Below, piece after piece: positions 27,604 to 35,012 of a DNA stretch of 64,000 nucleotides. Location of the stretch: contig NZ_JADKYX010000026.1 in NCBI RefSeq assembly GCF_016093545.1, positions 45,347 to 109,346 on the forward strand. The letters are read 5' to 3'. This DNA comes from Massilia rhizosphaerae. GTDB lineage: Bacteria; Pseudomonadota; Gammaproteobacteria; Burkholderiales; Burkholderiaceae_D. The stretch's first letter is position 1, and each line of letters opens with the position of its first letter. Below the pieces are notes generated by a model. That model had not been told where the DNA came from. It made no database searches and worked only from the letters and a program-made list of their open reading frames with translations. The translations under genes were made by a program, and so were the position numbers.

Positions 27604-28963
27604 ACTCGCGCGGCTGGAACTCGTCGAGCAGCTCGAACACGCCGATCGATTCCACGTGCGACGTATGCGGGAACATGTTCGCCACGCCCGCCTTCTTGAG
27701 CACGTACCCGGCGCGGTGCGTGAGGATGCCGGCGTCGCGCGCCAGGGTCGACGGGCTGCACGACACATACACGATCCGCCGCGGCATCAGCTCCGGATTC
27801 GTCAGGCGCAGCTCGGCCAGCGCGATGGCCAGTGCAACGGCGCCGTCGCGCGGCGGGTCGACCAGCATGCGGTCGAATTTGCCGAGCGCGATCAGGTCGT
27901 CCTTCGTCACCTCGAACAGATTGCGGGTGTAGAACGTCGTCTTGGCGTCCAGGCCGTTGGCGCGGGCGTTTTCCAGCGCACGCGTCGTCAGCGCCGTGCT
28001 GCCCTCGATGCCGACGACTTCGCGCGCCTGCGTGGCCAGCGGCAGGGTGAAGTTGCCGAGGCCGCAGAACAGGTCGGCCACGCGGTCGTCCTTCTGCACG
28101 TCGAGCAGGGTCAGCGCCTTGTGCACGAGCAGGCGGTTGATCTGGTGGTTGACCTGCGTGAAATCGGTCGGCTTGAACGGCATCTTGATGCCGAATTCCG
28201 GCAGCGAGTAATACAGCTCCTTGCCCACCGGGTAGTACGGCGCCGCGGTGTCCGGGCCCTTCGGCTGCAGCCACCACTGGATGTTCCACTGGTCCGCGAA
28301 CGCCTTGACCAGCACCTCGTCCGCCGGCGTCAACGGCGCCATGATGCGCAGCACGAGCACGGTGATTTCTTCGCCCACGGCGATCTCGATCTGCGGCATC
28401 TGCTGGTAGATCGACAGCGCGCCGACCAATTCGCGCAAGGGCACCAGCATGGCGGACAGGTGGTCCGGCAGGATCTCGCAGCTCGTCATGTCGGCCACGT
28501 ACGACGAGTGGCGCTCGTGGAAGCCGACCAGCACCGTGCCCTTCTTCGCCACATAGCGGACCGAGAGGCGGGCGCGGTAGCGGTAGTCCCACGTGGGGCC
28601 GTACATCGGGCGCATGATGTTCTCGGCCTTCGTCTTCCCGATGTGCCACAGATTGTCTTCCAGGACGCGCTGCTTCATCGCGACCTGGGCCGACGGCTCC
28701 AGGTGCTGCATCGAGCAGCCGCCGCAGTGCCAGAAATGCGGGCACTTCGGTTCGACGCGCATCGACGACGCCTTCTGCAGGGTGACCATGCGGCCCGATT
28801 CCCAGTTCTTCTTCTTGCGCAGCGTCTCGAAGCTGACGCGCTCGCCCGGCAGCGCGCCTTCGACGAAGATCACTTTACCCGGCGTGCCGTCCTCGTTCTC
28901 CAGGTGGCCGACGCCGCGCGCGTCCATGTCGAGGGATTTGATGTTGATGAAGGTTTCTTGCAT
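27578..28963 (-). CDS. rlmD: 23S rRNA (uracil-1939-C5)-methyltransferase
   Basis: A 461-aa enzyme. An N-terminal TRAM domain (INIKSLDMDARGVGHLENEDG) is followed by a four-Cys [4Fe-4S] region (KCPHFWHCGGCSMQ and SCEILP), then a SAM-binding methyltransferase domain with DLFCGLGNFTLPLA, DPPRDG and VYVSCSPSTLARD, the last holding the nucleophilic Cys. It methylates U1939 of 23S rRNA. It is placed downstream of rpoS on the same strand, with 78 bases between. It overlaps the hybrid kinase by 26 bases tail to tail. Confidence 0.96.
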   Translation of the reverse strand: MQETFINIKSLDMDARGVGHLENEDGTPGKVIFVEGALPGERVSFETLRKKKNWESGRMVTLQKASSMRVEPKCPHFWHCGGCSMQHLEPSAQVAMKQRVLEDNLWHIGKTKAENIMRPMYGPTWDYRYRARLSVRYVAKKGTVLVGFHERHSSYVADMTSCEILPDHLSAMLVPLRELVGALSIYQQMPQIEIAVGEEITVLVLRIMAPLTPADEVLVKAFADQWNIQWWLQPKGPDTAAPYYPVGKELYYSLPEFGIKMPFKPTDFTQVNHQINRLLVHKALTLLDVQKDDRVADLFCGLGNFTLPLATQAREVVGIEGSTALTTRALENARANGLDAKTTFYTRNLFEVTKDDLIALGKFDRMLVDPPRDGAVALAIALAELRLTNPELMPRRIVYVSCSPSTLARDAGILTHRAGYVLKKAGVANMFPHTSHVESIGVFELLDEFQPREFNTPQVAE

Positions 28964-29041
28964 GGGGATAGAAGAAGCAAAACGGGAAGACCAAACGGCT
29001 GGAGGCCGAACGGTTTGAGACCTATTTCGGCCAGCCGGGCA

Positions 29042-30055
29042 TCATAGCAGCGAATCGCGGACGACGCCACGGGCGGCCATCGCCCGCTTCAGTTTGACGA
29101 GGGCTTCCTGCTGGATCTGGCGCACGCGTTCGCGCGTCACGCCCATCTCCTCGGCCAGCGTTTCCAGCGTGGCCGGATCGTCGTTGTCGAGGCCGAACCG
29201 GCGCATGACGACGAGGCGCTGCTTGTCCGGCAGCTTCTGCAGCCAGTCGCGCACGAGCACCGTCATCTCGTGCTGTTCCGCGTGCGCATCCGGGCTGACG
29301 TCGCCCTCGTCCGGCAACATGTCCATCAGGCTGCTTTGCGGATCGTTGTCGAGCGGCGCGTCCAGCGACGTGGCGTGTTCCGACAGCGCGAGGATGTCCT
29401 GCACTTCTTCCACGGGGCGGCCGACGAGGCTGGCGATGTCTTCCGCGCTCGCTTCCTTGCCGTCGTGATGCTGGGCTTCCAGGTGATACTTCGCGCGCAG
29501 CACCTGGTTCAACTCGCGCACCATGTGCACGGGCAGGCGCACGGTGCGGGCCTGGTTCATGATCGCGCGCTCGATGCTCTGGCGGATCCACCACGTGGCG
29601 TACGTGGAAAAGCGGAAGCCGCGCTCCGGCTCGAACTTGTCGATCGCGCGCATCAGGCCGATATTGCCCTCTTCGATGAGGTCGAGCAGCACGACGCCGC
29701 GGTTGATGTAGTGCTTGGCGATGGAGACGACGAGGCGCAGGTTATGCTCGATCATCTTCTGGCGCGCATTGAAGTCGCCCGCCTTGGCGAGGGTCGCGAA
29801 ATGCACTTCCTGCTCGGCGCCCAGCAAAGGCTTGGCGCCGATGCGGTTCAGGTAGTGCTGGGTGGTGTCCGTCGACAGCTCGGCCTGCAGCACGCTCTTG
29901 AGTTCGTCGACGGTGTCGACGACGGCCACCGTGCCGCCCTCCGGCAGCAGCTCGGCGCGGTCGGCGCCGTCCGCCCCGAACTCGCCGTCGTCCAGCGGCT
30001 CGTCCGGATTGTCTTCCGGCGCGTCGTGGTCCAGCGGTTCGGGCGGCAGCGTCAT
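29042..30055 (-). CDS. rpoS: RNA polymerase sigma factor RpoS
   Basis: A 337-aa sigma-70 family factor. Region 1.2/2 (ELSTDTTQHYLNRIGAKPLL, then HNLRLVVSIAKHYINRG, LDLIEEGNIGLMRAIDKF and FSTYATWWIRQSI) and region 4 (ETLAEEMGVTRERVRQIQ) are intact. It directs stationary-phase and general-stress transcription. The acidic N-terminus (residues 1-40) is longer than in E. coli RpoS, as usual in betaproteobacteria. The surE-pcm-nlpD-rpoS order confirms it. nlpD ends 9 bases upstream; rpoS promoters commonly lie inside nlpD. Confidence 0.96.
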   Translation of the reverse strand: MTLPPEPLDHDAPEDNPDEPLDDGEFGADGADRAELLPEGGTVAVVDTVDELKSVLQAELSTDTTQHYLNRIGAKPLLGAEQEVHFATLAKAGDFNARQKMIEHNLRLVVSIAKHYINRGVVLLDLIEEGNIGLMRAIDKFEPERGFRFSTYATWWIRQSIERAIMNQARTVRLPVHMVRELNQVLRAKYHLEAQHHDGKEASAEDIASLVGRPVEEVQDILALSEHATSLDAPLDNDPQSSLMDMLPDEGDVSPDAHAEQHEMTVLVRDWLQKLPDKQRLVVMRRFGLDNDDPATLETLAEEMGVTRERVRQIQQEALVKLKRAMAARGVVRDSLL

Positions 30056-30064
30056 CGGCTCTCT

Positions 30065-30961
30065 CTAGCGACTGGGCAGGAACTTCGCCGGGTCGACCGG
30101 CTTGCCCTGCTGGCGTATCTCGAAATGCAGTCTGACCGAGTCGGCATCGGAATCGCCCATCTCCGCGATCGGCTGGCCCTTGGTCACGGTCTGACCTTCT
30201 TTCACCAGGATGGTGCGGTTATGCGCGTAGGCCGACAGCAGGCTGTTGCTGTGCTTAACAATCACGAGATTACCATATCCGCGAATGCCGCTGCCCGCAT
30301 ACATCACCTTCCCGGAACCGGCCGCCATCACCTGCTGGCCCATCTTGCCGGCGATGTCGATGCCCTTGTTCTTGCCCTCGTCGAAGGTGGCGATGATCTT
30401 GCCGTCCGACGGCCACATCCAGCTCAGCTTTTCGTCGTCGCTGGCGGTGACGGTGCTGCCCGTCGTGACGCCTGCCGCGACCACCTTCTCCGCCTTCGGA
30501 TTGTCTTCCTTGGCCAGGTTGGACTCGCTGTACGGCTTCTTGGCGCCGTTCGGTTCCGTCTTCTTGGGCACGGCGGGCGCCCTCTCGGCGCCGGGCATCG
30601 CGATCGGGGACGTCACGACGGCATTGCCGCCGCGTTCGGGCGGCGCCACCTTGAGCACCTGCCCGACCTTGATGTCGTCCGGATCGGCCAGGTTGTTCCA
30701 GGCGACGAGGTCGCGGTAGTTCTGGCCGTGGTCGAGGGCGATGCGCAGCAGGGTGTCGCCGCGGTGCACGGTATAGGTGCCCCGTGCGTCCGGTTTATTC
30801 TCCTCGGCGGCCGGCGCCGGCACCGGTTGCGGGCGCGGACGGAAGCTGGAAGCGGTCGGGGCCGGACGATCGATCACGGGGGCAACGCGGTTCTCGGTGG
30901 TGCAGGCGGACAGGATGCCGAGACTGAGGGTCAACAGGGCTAAGCGGGGTGTGGGTTTCAT
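30065..30961 (-). CDS. nlpD: Lipoprotein NlpD (LysM and M23 domains)
   Basis: A 298-aa outer-membrane lipoprotein. The signal peptide ends ILSACTT (lipobox). A LysM domain (GTYTVHRGDTLLRIALDHGQNYRDL) binds peptidoglycan, and a C-terminal M23-type LytM domain (KGIDIAGKMGQQVMAAGSGKVMYAG) follows. NlpD activates septal amidases during cell separation. The typical metal-binding HxxxD and HxH of active M23 enzymes are replaced (KGIDIAG, LHFEIRQ), so it should be non-catalytic, as known for NlpD. It lies between pcm and rpoS. Confidence 0.93.
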   Translation of the reverse strand: MKPTPRLALLTLSLGILSACTTENRVAPVIDRPAPTASSFRPRPQPVPAPAAEENKPDARGTYTVHRGDTLLRIALDHGQNYRDLVAWNNLADPDDIKVGQVLKVAPPERGGNAVVTSPIAMPGAERAPAVPKKTEPNGAKKPYSESNLAKEDNPKAEKVVAAGVTTGSTVTASDDEKLSWMWPSDGKIIATFDEGKNKGIDIAGKMGQQVMAAGSGKVMYAGSGIRGYGNLVIVKHSNSLLSAYAHNRTILVKEGQTVTKGQPIAEMGDSDADSVRLHFEIRQQGKPVDPAKFLPSR

Positions 30962-30994
30962 TCTCTCTATAATTCTTTTACAACGTTCTGGCAG

Positions 30995-31849
30995 TCAAGC
31001 AGTGCCTGGCCGTAGCGGCACGAAATGGCAGGCTTCCAGCGTCTCGCTGGTCCATTCCGCCTTGCCGATACGGATGATGCGCTGCAGGTGCTGGACCTGA
31101 GCACCAAGGGGCGCCACCAGGCGGGCGCCGATGGCCATCTGCTCGAGCAGTGCGCGGGGCACCTCGAGACCGGCCGCCGCCAGGATGATGCCGTCGAACG
31201 GGGCCACCTGCGGTAGCCCTAGCATACCATCTCCGAACTGCAAGCGCAGATTGGCGATACGCAACGGACGCAGATTGGCCTTCGCCAGCTCGTGCAACGG
31301 CTTGATGCGCTCGATGGAATACACCTCCTGCGCCACGCGCGACAGCACGGCCGCCTGGTAGCCGCAGCCCGTGCCGATCTCGAGCACGCGGCTCAGCGGC
31401 CGGTCGCTTCCCTTGAGCAATTCGATCATGCGCGCCACAATATAAGGCTGCGAAATCGTCTGATTATGACCGATCGGCAGCGAGATGTCCGCATAGGCCT
31501 GGCCCAGCATGCCCGGCTCGACGAACATATGGCGCGGCACGACTTCCAGCGCGGCCAGCACTTGCGTGTCCTTGACGCCCTGGCGCGCGACCCGGGCCGC
31601 CATCGCGCGGCGCGGCGCTTCCGTGGCCGCCAGGTCGGACCGCGCCACCGTCTGTTGCGGCGGCACCTGGGCCGGCTTGGCCGGGCCGGGCACGCCGGGC
31701 GCCGTGCCGGCGCGGTGCTGGTTGTTCTGGCGCGCGTTCTGCGTCGCCGTCTGCGGCGTGGCGACGGGCGCCGGCGCAGCGGGCTTTCGCGTACTCCCGC
31801 CCGTCACGGACGAGAGCGGCAGAGGAAACTGGCTGCGCTTTTCGCTCAT
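30995..31849 (-). CDS. pcm: Protein-L-isoaspartate O-methyltransferase
   Basis: A 284-aa protein with a PIMT domain in its C-terminal ~210 residues: VPRHMFVEPGMLGQAYADISLPIGHNQTISQPYIVARM and LEIGTGCGYQAAVLSRV are the SAM-binding motifs. It methylates isoaspartyl residues to start repair of aged proteins. The first ~75 residues form an extra Ala/Pro/Gln-rich low-complexity extension that is common in related genera. The start overlaps the surE stop by 4 bases (ATGA), so translation is coupled with surE. Confidence 0.94.
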   Translation of the reverse strand: MSEKRSQFPLPLSSVTGGSTRKPAAPAPVATPQTATQNARQNNQHRAGTAPGVPGPAKPAQVPPQQTVARSDLAATEAPRRAMAARVARQGVKDTQVLAALEVVPRHMFVEPGMLGQAYADISLPIGHNQTISQPYIVARMIELLKGSDRPLSRVLEIGTGCGYQAAVLSRVAQEVYSIERIKPLHELAKANLRPLRIANLRLQFGDGMLGLPQVAPFDGIILAAAGLEVPRALLEQMAIGARLVAPLGAQVQHLQRIIRIGKAEWTSETLEACHFVPLRPGTA

Positions 31850-32583
31850 CCCAACCCTCGCCGCAGCAGGTCCAGCTGGTCGCGGTGCGTGAGGTCGACC
31901 TGCAGCGGGGTCACCGACACGCAGCCTTTACTTGTCGCATAGAAATCCGTGCCCTCGCCCGCGTCGCGGCAGGCGCCCGGCGCCCCGATCCAGAAGATCT
32001 CGCGCCCGCGCGGATCCTGGCCGCGGATGACGGGTTCGGACTGGTGGCGCCGGCCCAGGCGGGTCGGCGTGAGCGGTCCCATCTGCTCGTACGACAGGTT
32101 CGGGATATTTACGTTCAACAAAAACGGCGACTCAAGCATGTCGAAGCCGCGCAGCACGATGTCGCGCGCGACCCGCGCGGCCGATTCGACCTCGGCCCAG
32201 CCGCCGTGAACCTGGGAAAAGGCGATGGCCGGAATGCCGAACAGATAGCCTTCTGTCGCCGCCGCCACCGTACCCGAGTACAAGGTGTCATCGCCCATGT
32301 TCTGGCCATTGTTGATGCCGGAAACGACCAGGTCGGGACGCGTGTCGAGCATGCCCGTCAACGCGATGTGCACGCAATCGGTCGGGGTGCCGTTGACAAA
32401 ATAAAAACCATTGGCAGCCTTCGTCACCGACAGCGGACGGTCCAGCGACAACGAGTTGGACGCGCCCGAGCGATTGCCGTCGGGCGCGACCACCACGATG
32501 TCGGCGACCTGCGCCAATGCATCGGCCAGGGCGTTGATACCGGGGGCGAGATAGCCGTCGTCGTTACTGATAAGGATACGCAT
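31846..32583 (-). CDS. surE: 5'/3'-nucleotidase SurE
   Basis: A 245-aa metal-dependent phosphatase of stationary phase. The N-terminal MRILISNDDGYLAPGI holds the two Asp metal ligands, and VVSGINNGQNMGDDTLYSGTV with AP(D)GNRSGASNSL complete the active site. It dephosphorylates nucleoside monophosphates. First gene of the surE-pcm-nlpD-rpoS operon. The 83-base gap to the cassette at 32667 shows no terminator that I can see. Confidence 0.96.
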   Translation of the reverse strand: MRILISNDDGYLAPGINALADALAQVADIVVVAPDGNRSGASNSLSLDRPLSVTKAANGFYFVNGTPTDCVHIALTGMLDTRPDLVVSGINNGQNMGDDTLYSGTVAAATEGYLFGIPAIAFSQVHGGWAEVESAARVARDIVLRGFDMLESPFLLNVNIPNLSYEQMGPLTPTRLGRRHQSEPVIRGQDPRGREIFWIGAPGACRDAGEGTDFYATSKGCVSVTPLQVDLTHRDQLDLLRRGLG

Positions 32584-32666
32584 GCCGCGATTTTACCTGA
32601 AGCAACGACGAGATCGACCTATCGGATTGCACATTTATTCGCCACCCGGGGCGGCGCCGCACGGCG

Positions 32667-34187
32667 TCAGCCCGCCACCAGCGGACACCCTCCCGCGGCC
32701 TGGATCAGGGCCCCTTCGAGCGACGACACTTCGTCCAGGGTGAAGGCCAGCAGCGCGTCCTTGTCGCCTTCCTGCAGATAGACCTGCTTGATCATCGCGG
32801 CCCCGCGTCGTCGTAGCGGATGCGCCACACTCGGCCGCAGGATCGTCGACCGCAGGCTGTCGGCCAGCGCGCGCGCCTCGCGCGGACTGCGGTTGTCGAT
32901 CAGTTCCTGCAGGCGCGACAGCTTGTCGTCCAGCGCGTCCGGCGACGGCTCGCCCGGCCGGCGCGGCGCCGCGTGGCCTCGCTTGCCCTCCTCCATCGCG
33001 TGCAGGCCCTGCTCCAGCGCGATCACGTGCTGCTCGATGCGGCGCGCCGCTTCCAGCTCGCTTTGTTGCCCCAAATACAATTGCGCCAGACGGGCCAGTT
33101 CGCGCACGAGCGCGGGCGCCTGCGGATCGGCCGCGCGTTCGCGCAAGGACTCGACGGCCTGCACGAGCCGCACCTCGGCCAGCGGGCGCCATGGGAAGTG
33201 GCCGGGCTCGAGCCATTCGAGCAGGGCTTCGATGGCGCACTGGGGTCCGAACCGGTCGTGGTCGCCCGCCTGGACCCGGCTGCCGGCCGGCGGCATGCCG
33301 ACGATCGCGGCCTGGGGCAGCAGGACTTCGTCGAGATAGCTGTCGAGCACGACGCTGGACAGGCCGTAGCACTCGGCCAGCATCCGTTCCAGCCGGGCCT
33401 GGTAGCCGGCCTGGCCGGACGGGCAGCGCTGGACGTCGCCGAAGCGCCAGCGCAGCCTGCCCTCGCCCGCGCCGTCGACGGGGCAAGGCAGCGGATAGAC
33501 CAGCAGCGGGCGCTGCTCGTCCTCGTGGCTGCAGCGGTAGTCGAGGGCGCGCCCGACGACGCCCTGCAGCCCGTCCAGGCTGCGCGCGTCGGGCGTGAAC
33601 AGGCCGACGATCTTGTCCGGCAACAGCGCCGTGCAGACGCTGGCCGCGGCCGAGCGGCCGCTGCGGCAATCGATCAGCACGTGGGCGAAGCGCCGCGCCA
33701 CGTGGGCCGCGAACGTGCGGAACAGGGCCGGACAGGCGCAGAACAGCGCATCCCAGTCGAGCCGGTCGACGCGCTCGCCGTAACTGTCGTCGAAGCGGCC
33801 GGCGCGCATCAGGTACAGCGGACGGCTGTCGTCCACGCGCACGATGTAGTCGTCCCACGGCAGCGCGTCGAGCACGCGGGCGGCCACCGCCTCGGCGTCG
33901 TCGCTCGATGTGCTGCCGTGCAGTTGCTCGCGACAAGCTTCAAACAGTTCGAGCAAGCCGCCGACGGGGTGGGCGCCGTCCGTGCAGGGGAAATAATGAT
34001 GGAGACCCGGCGCTTCGAGGTCCCAGTCGATCATCAGTACCGGTGTCTTCGCATGCGCGCGCCCGGCCAGCAGCCAGGCCGCATGGGCCAGCGCAAGGCT
34101 GCGCACGGGTGCGCTGTCGTAGGAGTAGAACGTCGTCACCTCGCCGGCGCCTGCGGCCGGTACTGCGGTGATGCGGTTGGTTTCCAT
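32667..34187 (-). CDS. MinD/ParA-like ATPase with degenerate P-loop, partner of TIR protein
   Basis: A 506-aa protein. Its start matches the family of KGGVGR-type MinD/ParA ATPases found beside conflict genes: FYSY-x(5)-RSLALAHAAWLLA, then VLMIDWDLEAPGLHHYF. In active members the loop reads KGGVGRS; here it is DSAPVRS (residues 24-30), so the P-loop lysine and glycines are lost while the second Asp-rich motif (D54, D56) stays. The C-terminal half is helical with an ERIEQHVIALEQGLHAMEEG-like coiled region and is not recognised. ATG 34187 was chosen because AGGAG precedes it; an ATG at 34199 overlaps the TIR gene stop. It probably acts as a scaffold or sensor for the TIR protein. ATP hydrolysis is doubtful. 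Confidence 0.7.
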   Translation of the reverse strand: METNRITAVPAAGAGEVTTFYSYDSAPVRSLALAHAAWLLAGRAHAKTPVLMIDWDLEAPGLHHYFPCTDGAHPVGGLLELFEACREQLHGSTSSDDAEAVAARVLDALPWDDYIVRVDDSRPLYLMRAGRFDDSYGERVDRLDWDALFCACPALFRTFAAHVARRFAHVLIDCRSGRSAAASVCTALLPDKIVGLFTPDARSLDGLQGVVGRALDYRCSHEDEQRPLLVYPLPCPVDGAGEGRLRWRFGDVQRCPSGQAGYQARLERMLAECYGLSSVVLDSYLDEVLLPQAAIVGMPPAGSRVQAGDHDRFGPQCAIEALLEWLEPGHFPWRPLAEVRLVQAVESLRERAADPQAPALVRELARLAQLYLGQQSELEAARRIEQHVIALEQGLHAMEEGKRGHAAPRRPGEPSPDALDDKLSRLQELIDNRSPREARALADSLRSTILRPSVAHPLRRRGAAMIKQVYLQEGDKDALLAFTLDEVSSLEGALIQAAGGCPLVAG

Positions 34188-34195
34188 AAGGCTCC

Positions 34196-34804
34196 TCATT
34201 TTTTTGGGAAGGTTGGATCCGGTAACTCACGCCATGCGGGTGGGACAGCGGGAAGTACGAATTGGTTGCAGTCATGGGCCGGTGGCATGGTCTTTTTCTG
34301 ATACTGGTAATGGGTCACGATACGCCGGACCATCTTGTCGATGTCCGGCAGGAAATCGGGGTTCGATTTGAGATCGGCGGTGGCCATCGTGAAGCGCGAG
34401 AAGTCGACGTAGAACGTGGACTCGCTGATCTGCGGCGGCAGCCGGTCGGGGTGCTGCGTCATGATGACGGGAATGATCAGCTGGCTGGGCAGCGTGTACC
34501 ACGTGCTGCGCTCGGCCTCGATGAGGCGCATCGCGGCATATTCGCGCCGCGTGTAGGCGTGGGCTTCGTATTTGGGCGTGTAGATCAGCACCATGCACGC
34601 GCTTTCGCACAGCGCGCGGGCGATCTTGCGGTCGAGGTCGTCACCACCGCCCAGTTGTTCGGTGTCGACGAACAGTTCGTCTTCGTTGTCGAAATACGGT
34701 TCGAGGTAGCAGCGCAGTGCATCGGCCAGCGTGGCCTTGAAGCGCTGCATCAGCTCATGCCGTCCATGGGCATAGCTGAAAAAGCAGCCGTAACGAATCG
34801 CCAT
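34196..34804 (-). CDS. TIR-domain protein
   Basis: A 202-aa protein consisting mainly of a TIR-like fold. YGCFFSYAHG (residues 5-14) is the beta-A motif. LFVDTEQLGGGDDLDRKIARAL with ESACMVLIYTPKYEAHAYTRREYAAM forms the middle and the catalytic loop. The Glu at residue 88 (RREYAAM) lies where the NADase Glu sits in bacterial TIR effectors. No membrane segment is visible. It overlaps the partner ATPase gene (ATGA), so the two are co-translated. TIR proteins of this type often deplete NAD+ or make signalling nucleotides in phage defence; FxsC-like TIR proteins in peptide-modification operons are an alternative. Confidence 0.8.
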   Translation of the reverse strand: MAIRYGCFFSYAHGRHELMQRFKATLADALRCYLEPYFDNEDELFVDTEQLGGGDDLDRKIARALCESACMVLIYTPKYEAHAYTRREYAAMRLIEAERSTWYTLPSQLIIPVIMTQHPDRLPPQISESTFYVDFSRFTMATADLKSNPDFLPDIDKMVRRIVTHYQYQKKTMPPAHDCNQFVLPAVPPAWRELPDPTFPKK

Positions 34805-34950
34805 TGCTCCCCCTTGTAGTGTGCCACGGGCTGGGCCAGTGAGACTCTAAACAAGTCACCCATCCTGCATGTTGTGGGAGCACAAGCGAAGGGATCGGAA
34901 AAGCGCGGCGTACCGCGAGACGAGCCCAAAGGTAGCGCAAAACGAAGCCA

Positions 34951-34990
34951 GGGGTCAGGGCCCGAATTTGCTTTTTTGGGCCCTGACCCC
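34951..34990. repeat. GGGGTCAGGGCCC hairpin
   Basis: Perfect 13-bp arms GGGGTCAGGGCCC (34951-34963) and GGGCCCTGACCCC (34978-34990) enclose a 14-base loop with six T. Each copy is followed by GAATTT, so the element is also a direct-plus-inverted array. It is related to the GGGGTCAGAGC cluster at 21868-22074. It sits in the 208-base gap between the TIR gene and the helicase gene. Confidence 0.8.
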
Positions 34991-35012
34991 GAATTTCCAA
35001 CCCCGCGACGGA

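Noticed and set aside
25011..27932. 973-aa plus-strand frame overlapping the hybrid kinase
   Set aside because: Off-frame Arg/Pro-rich reading; the 888-aa kinase frame has all the domains.
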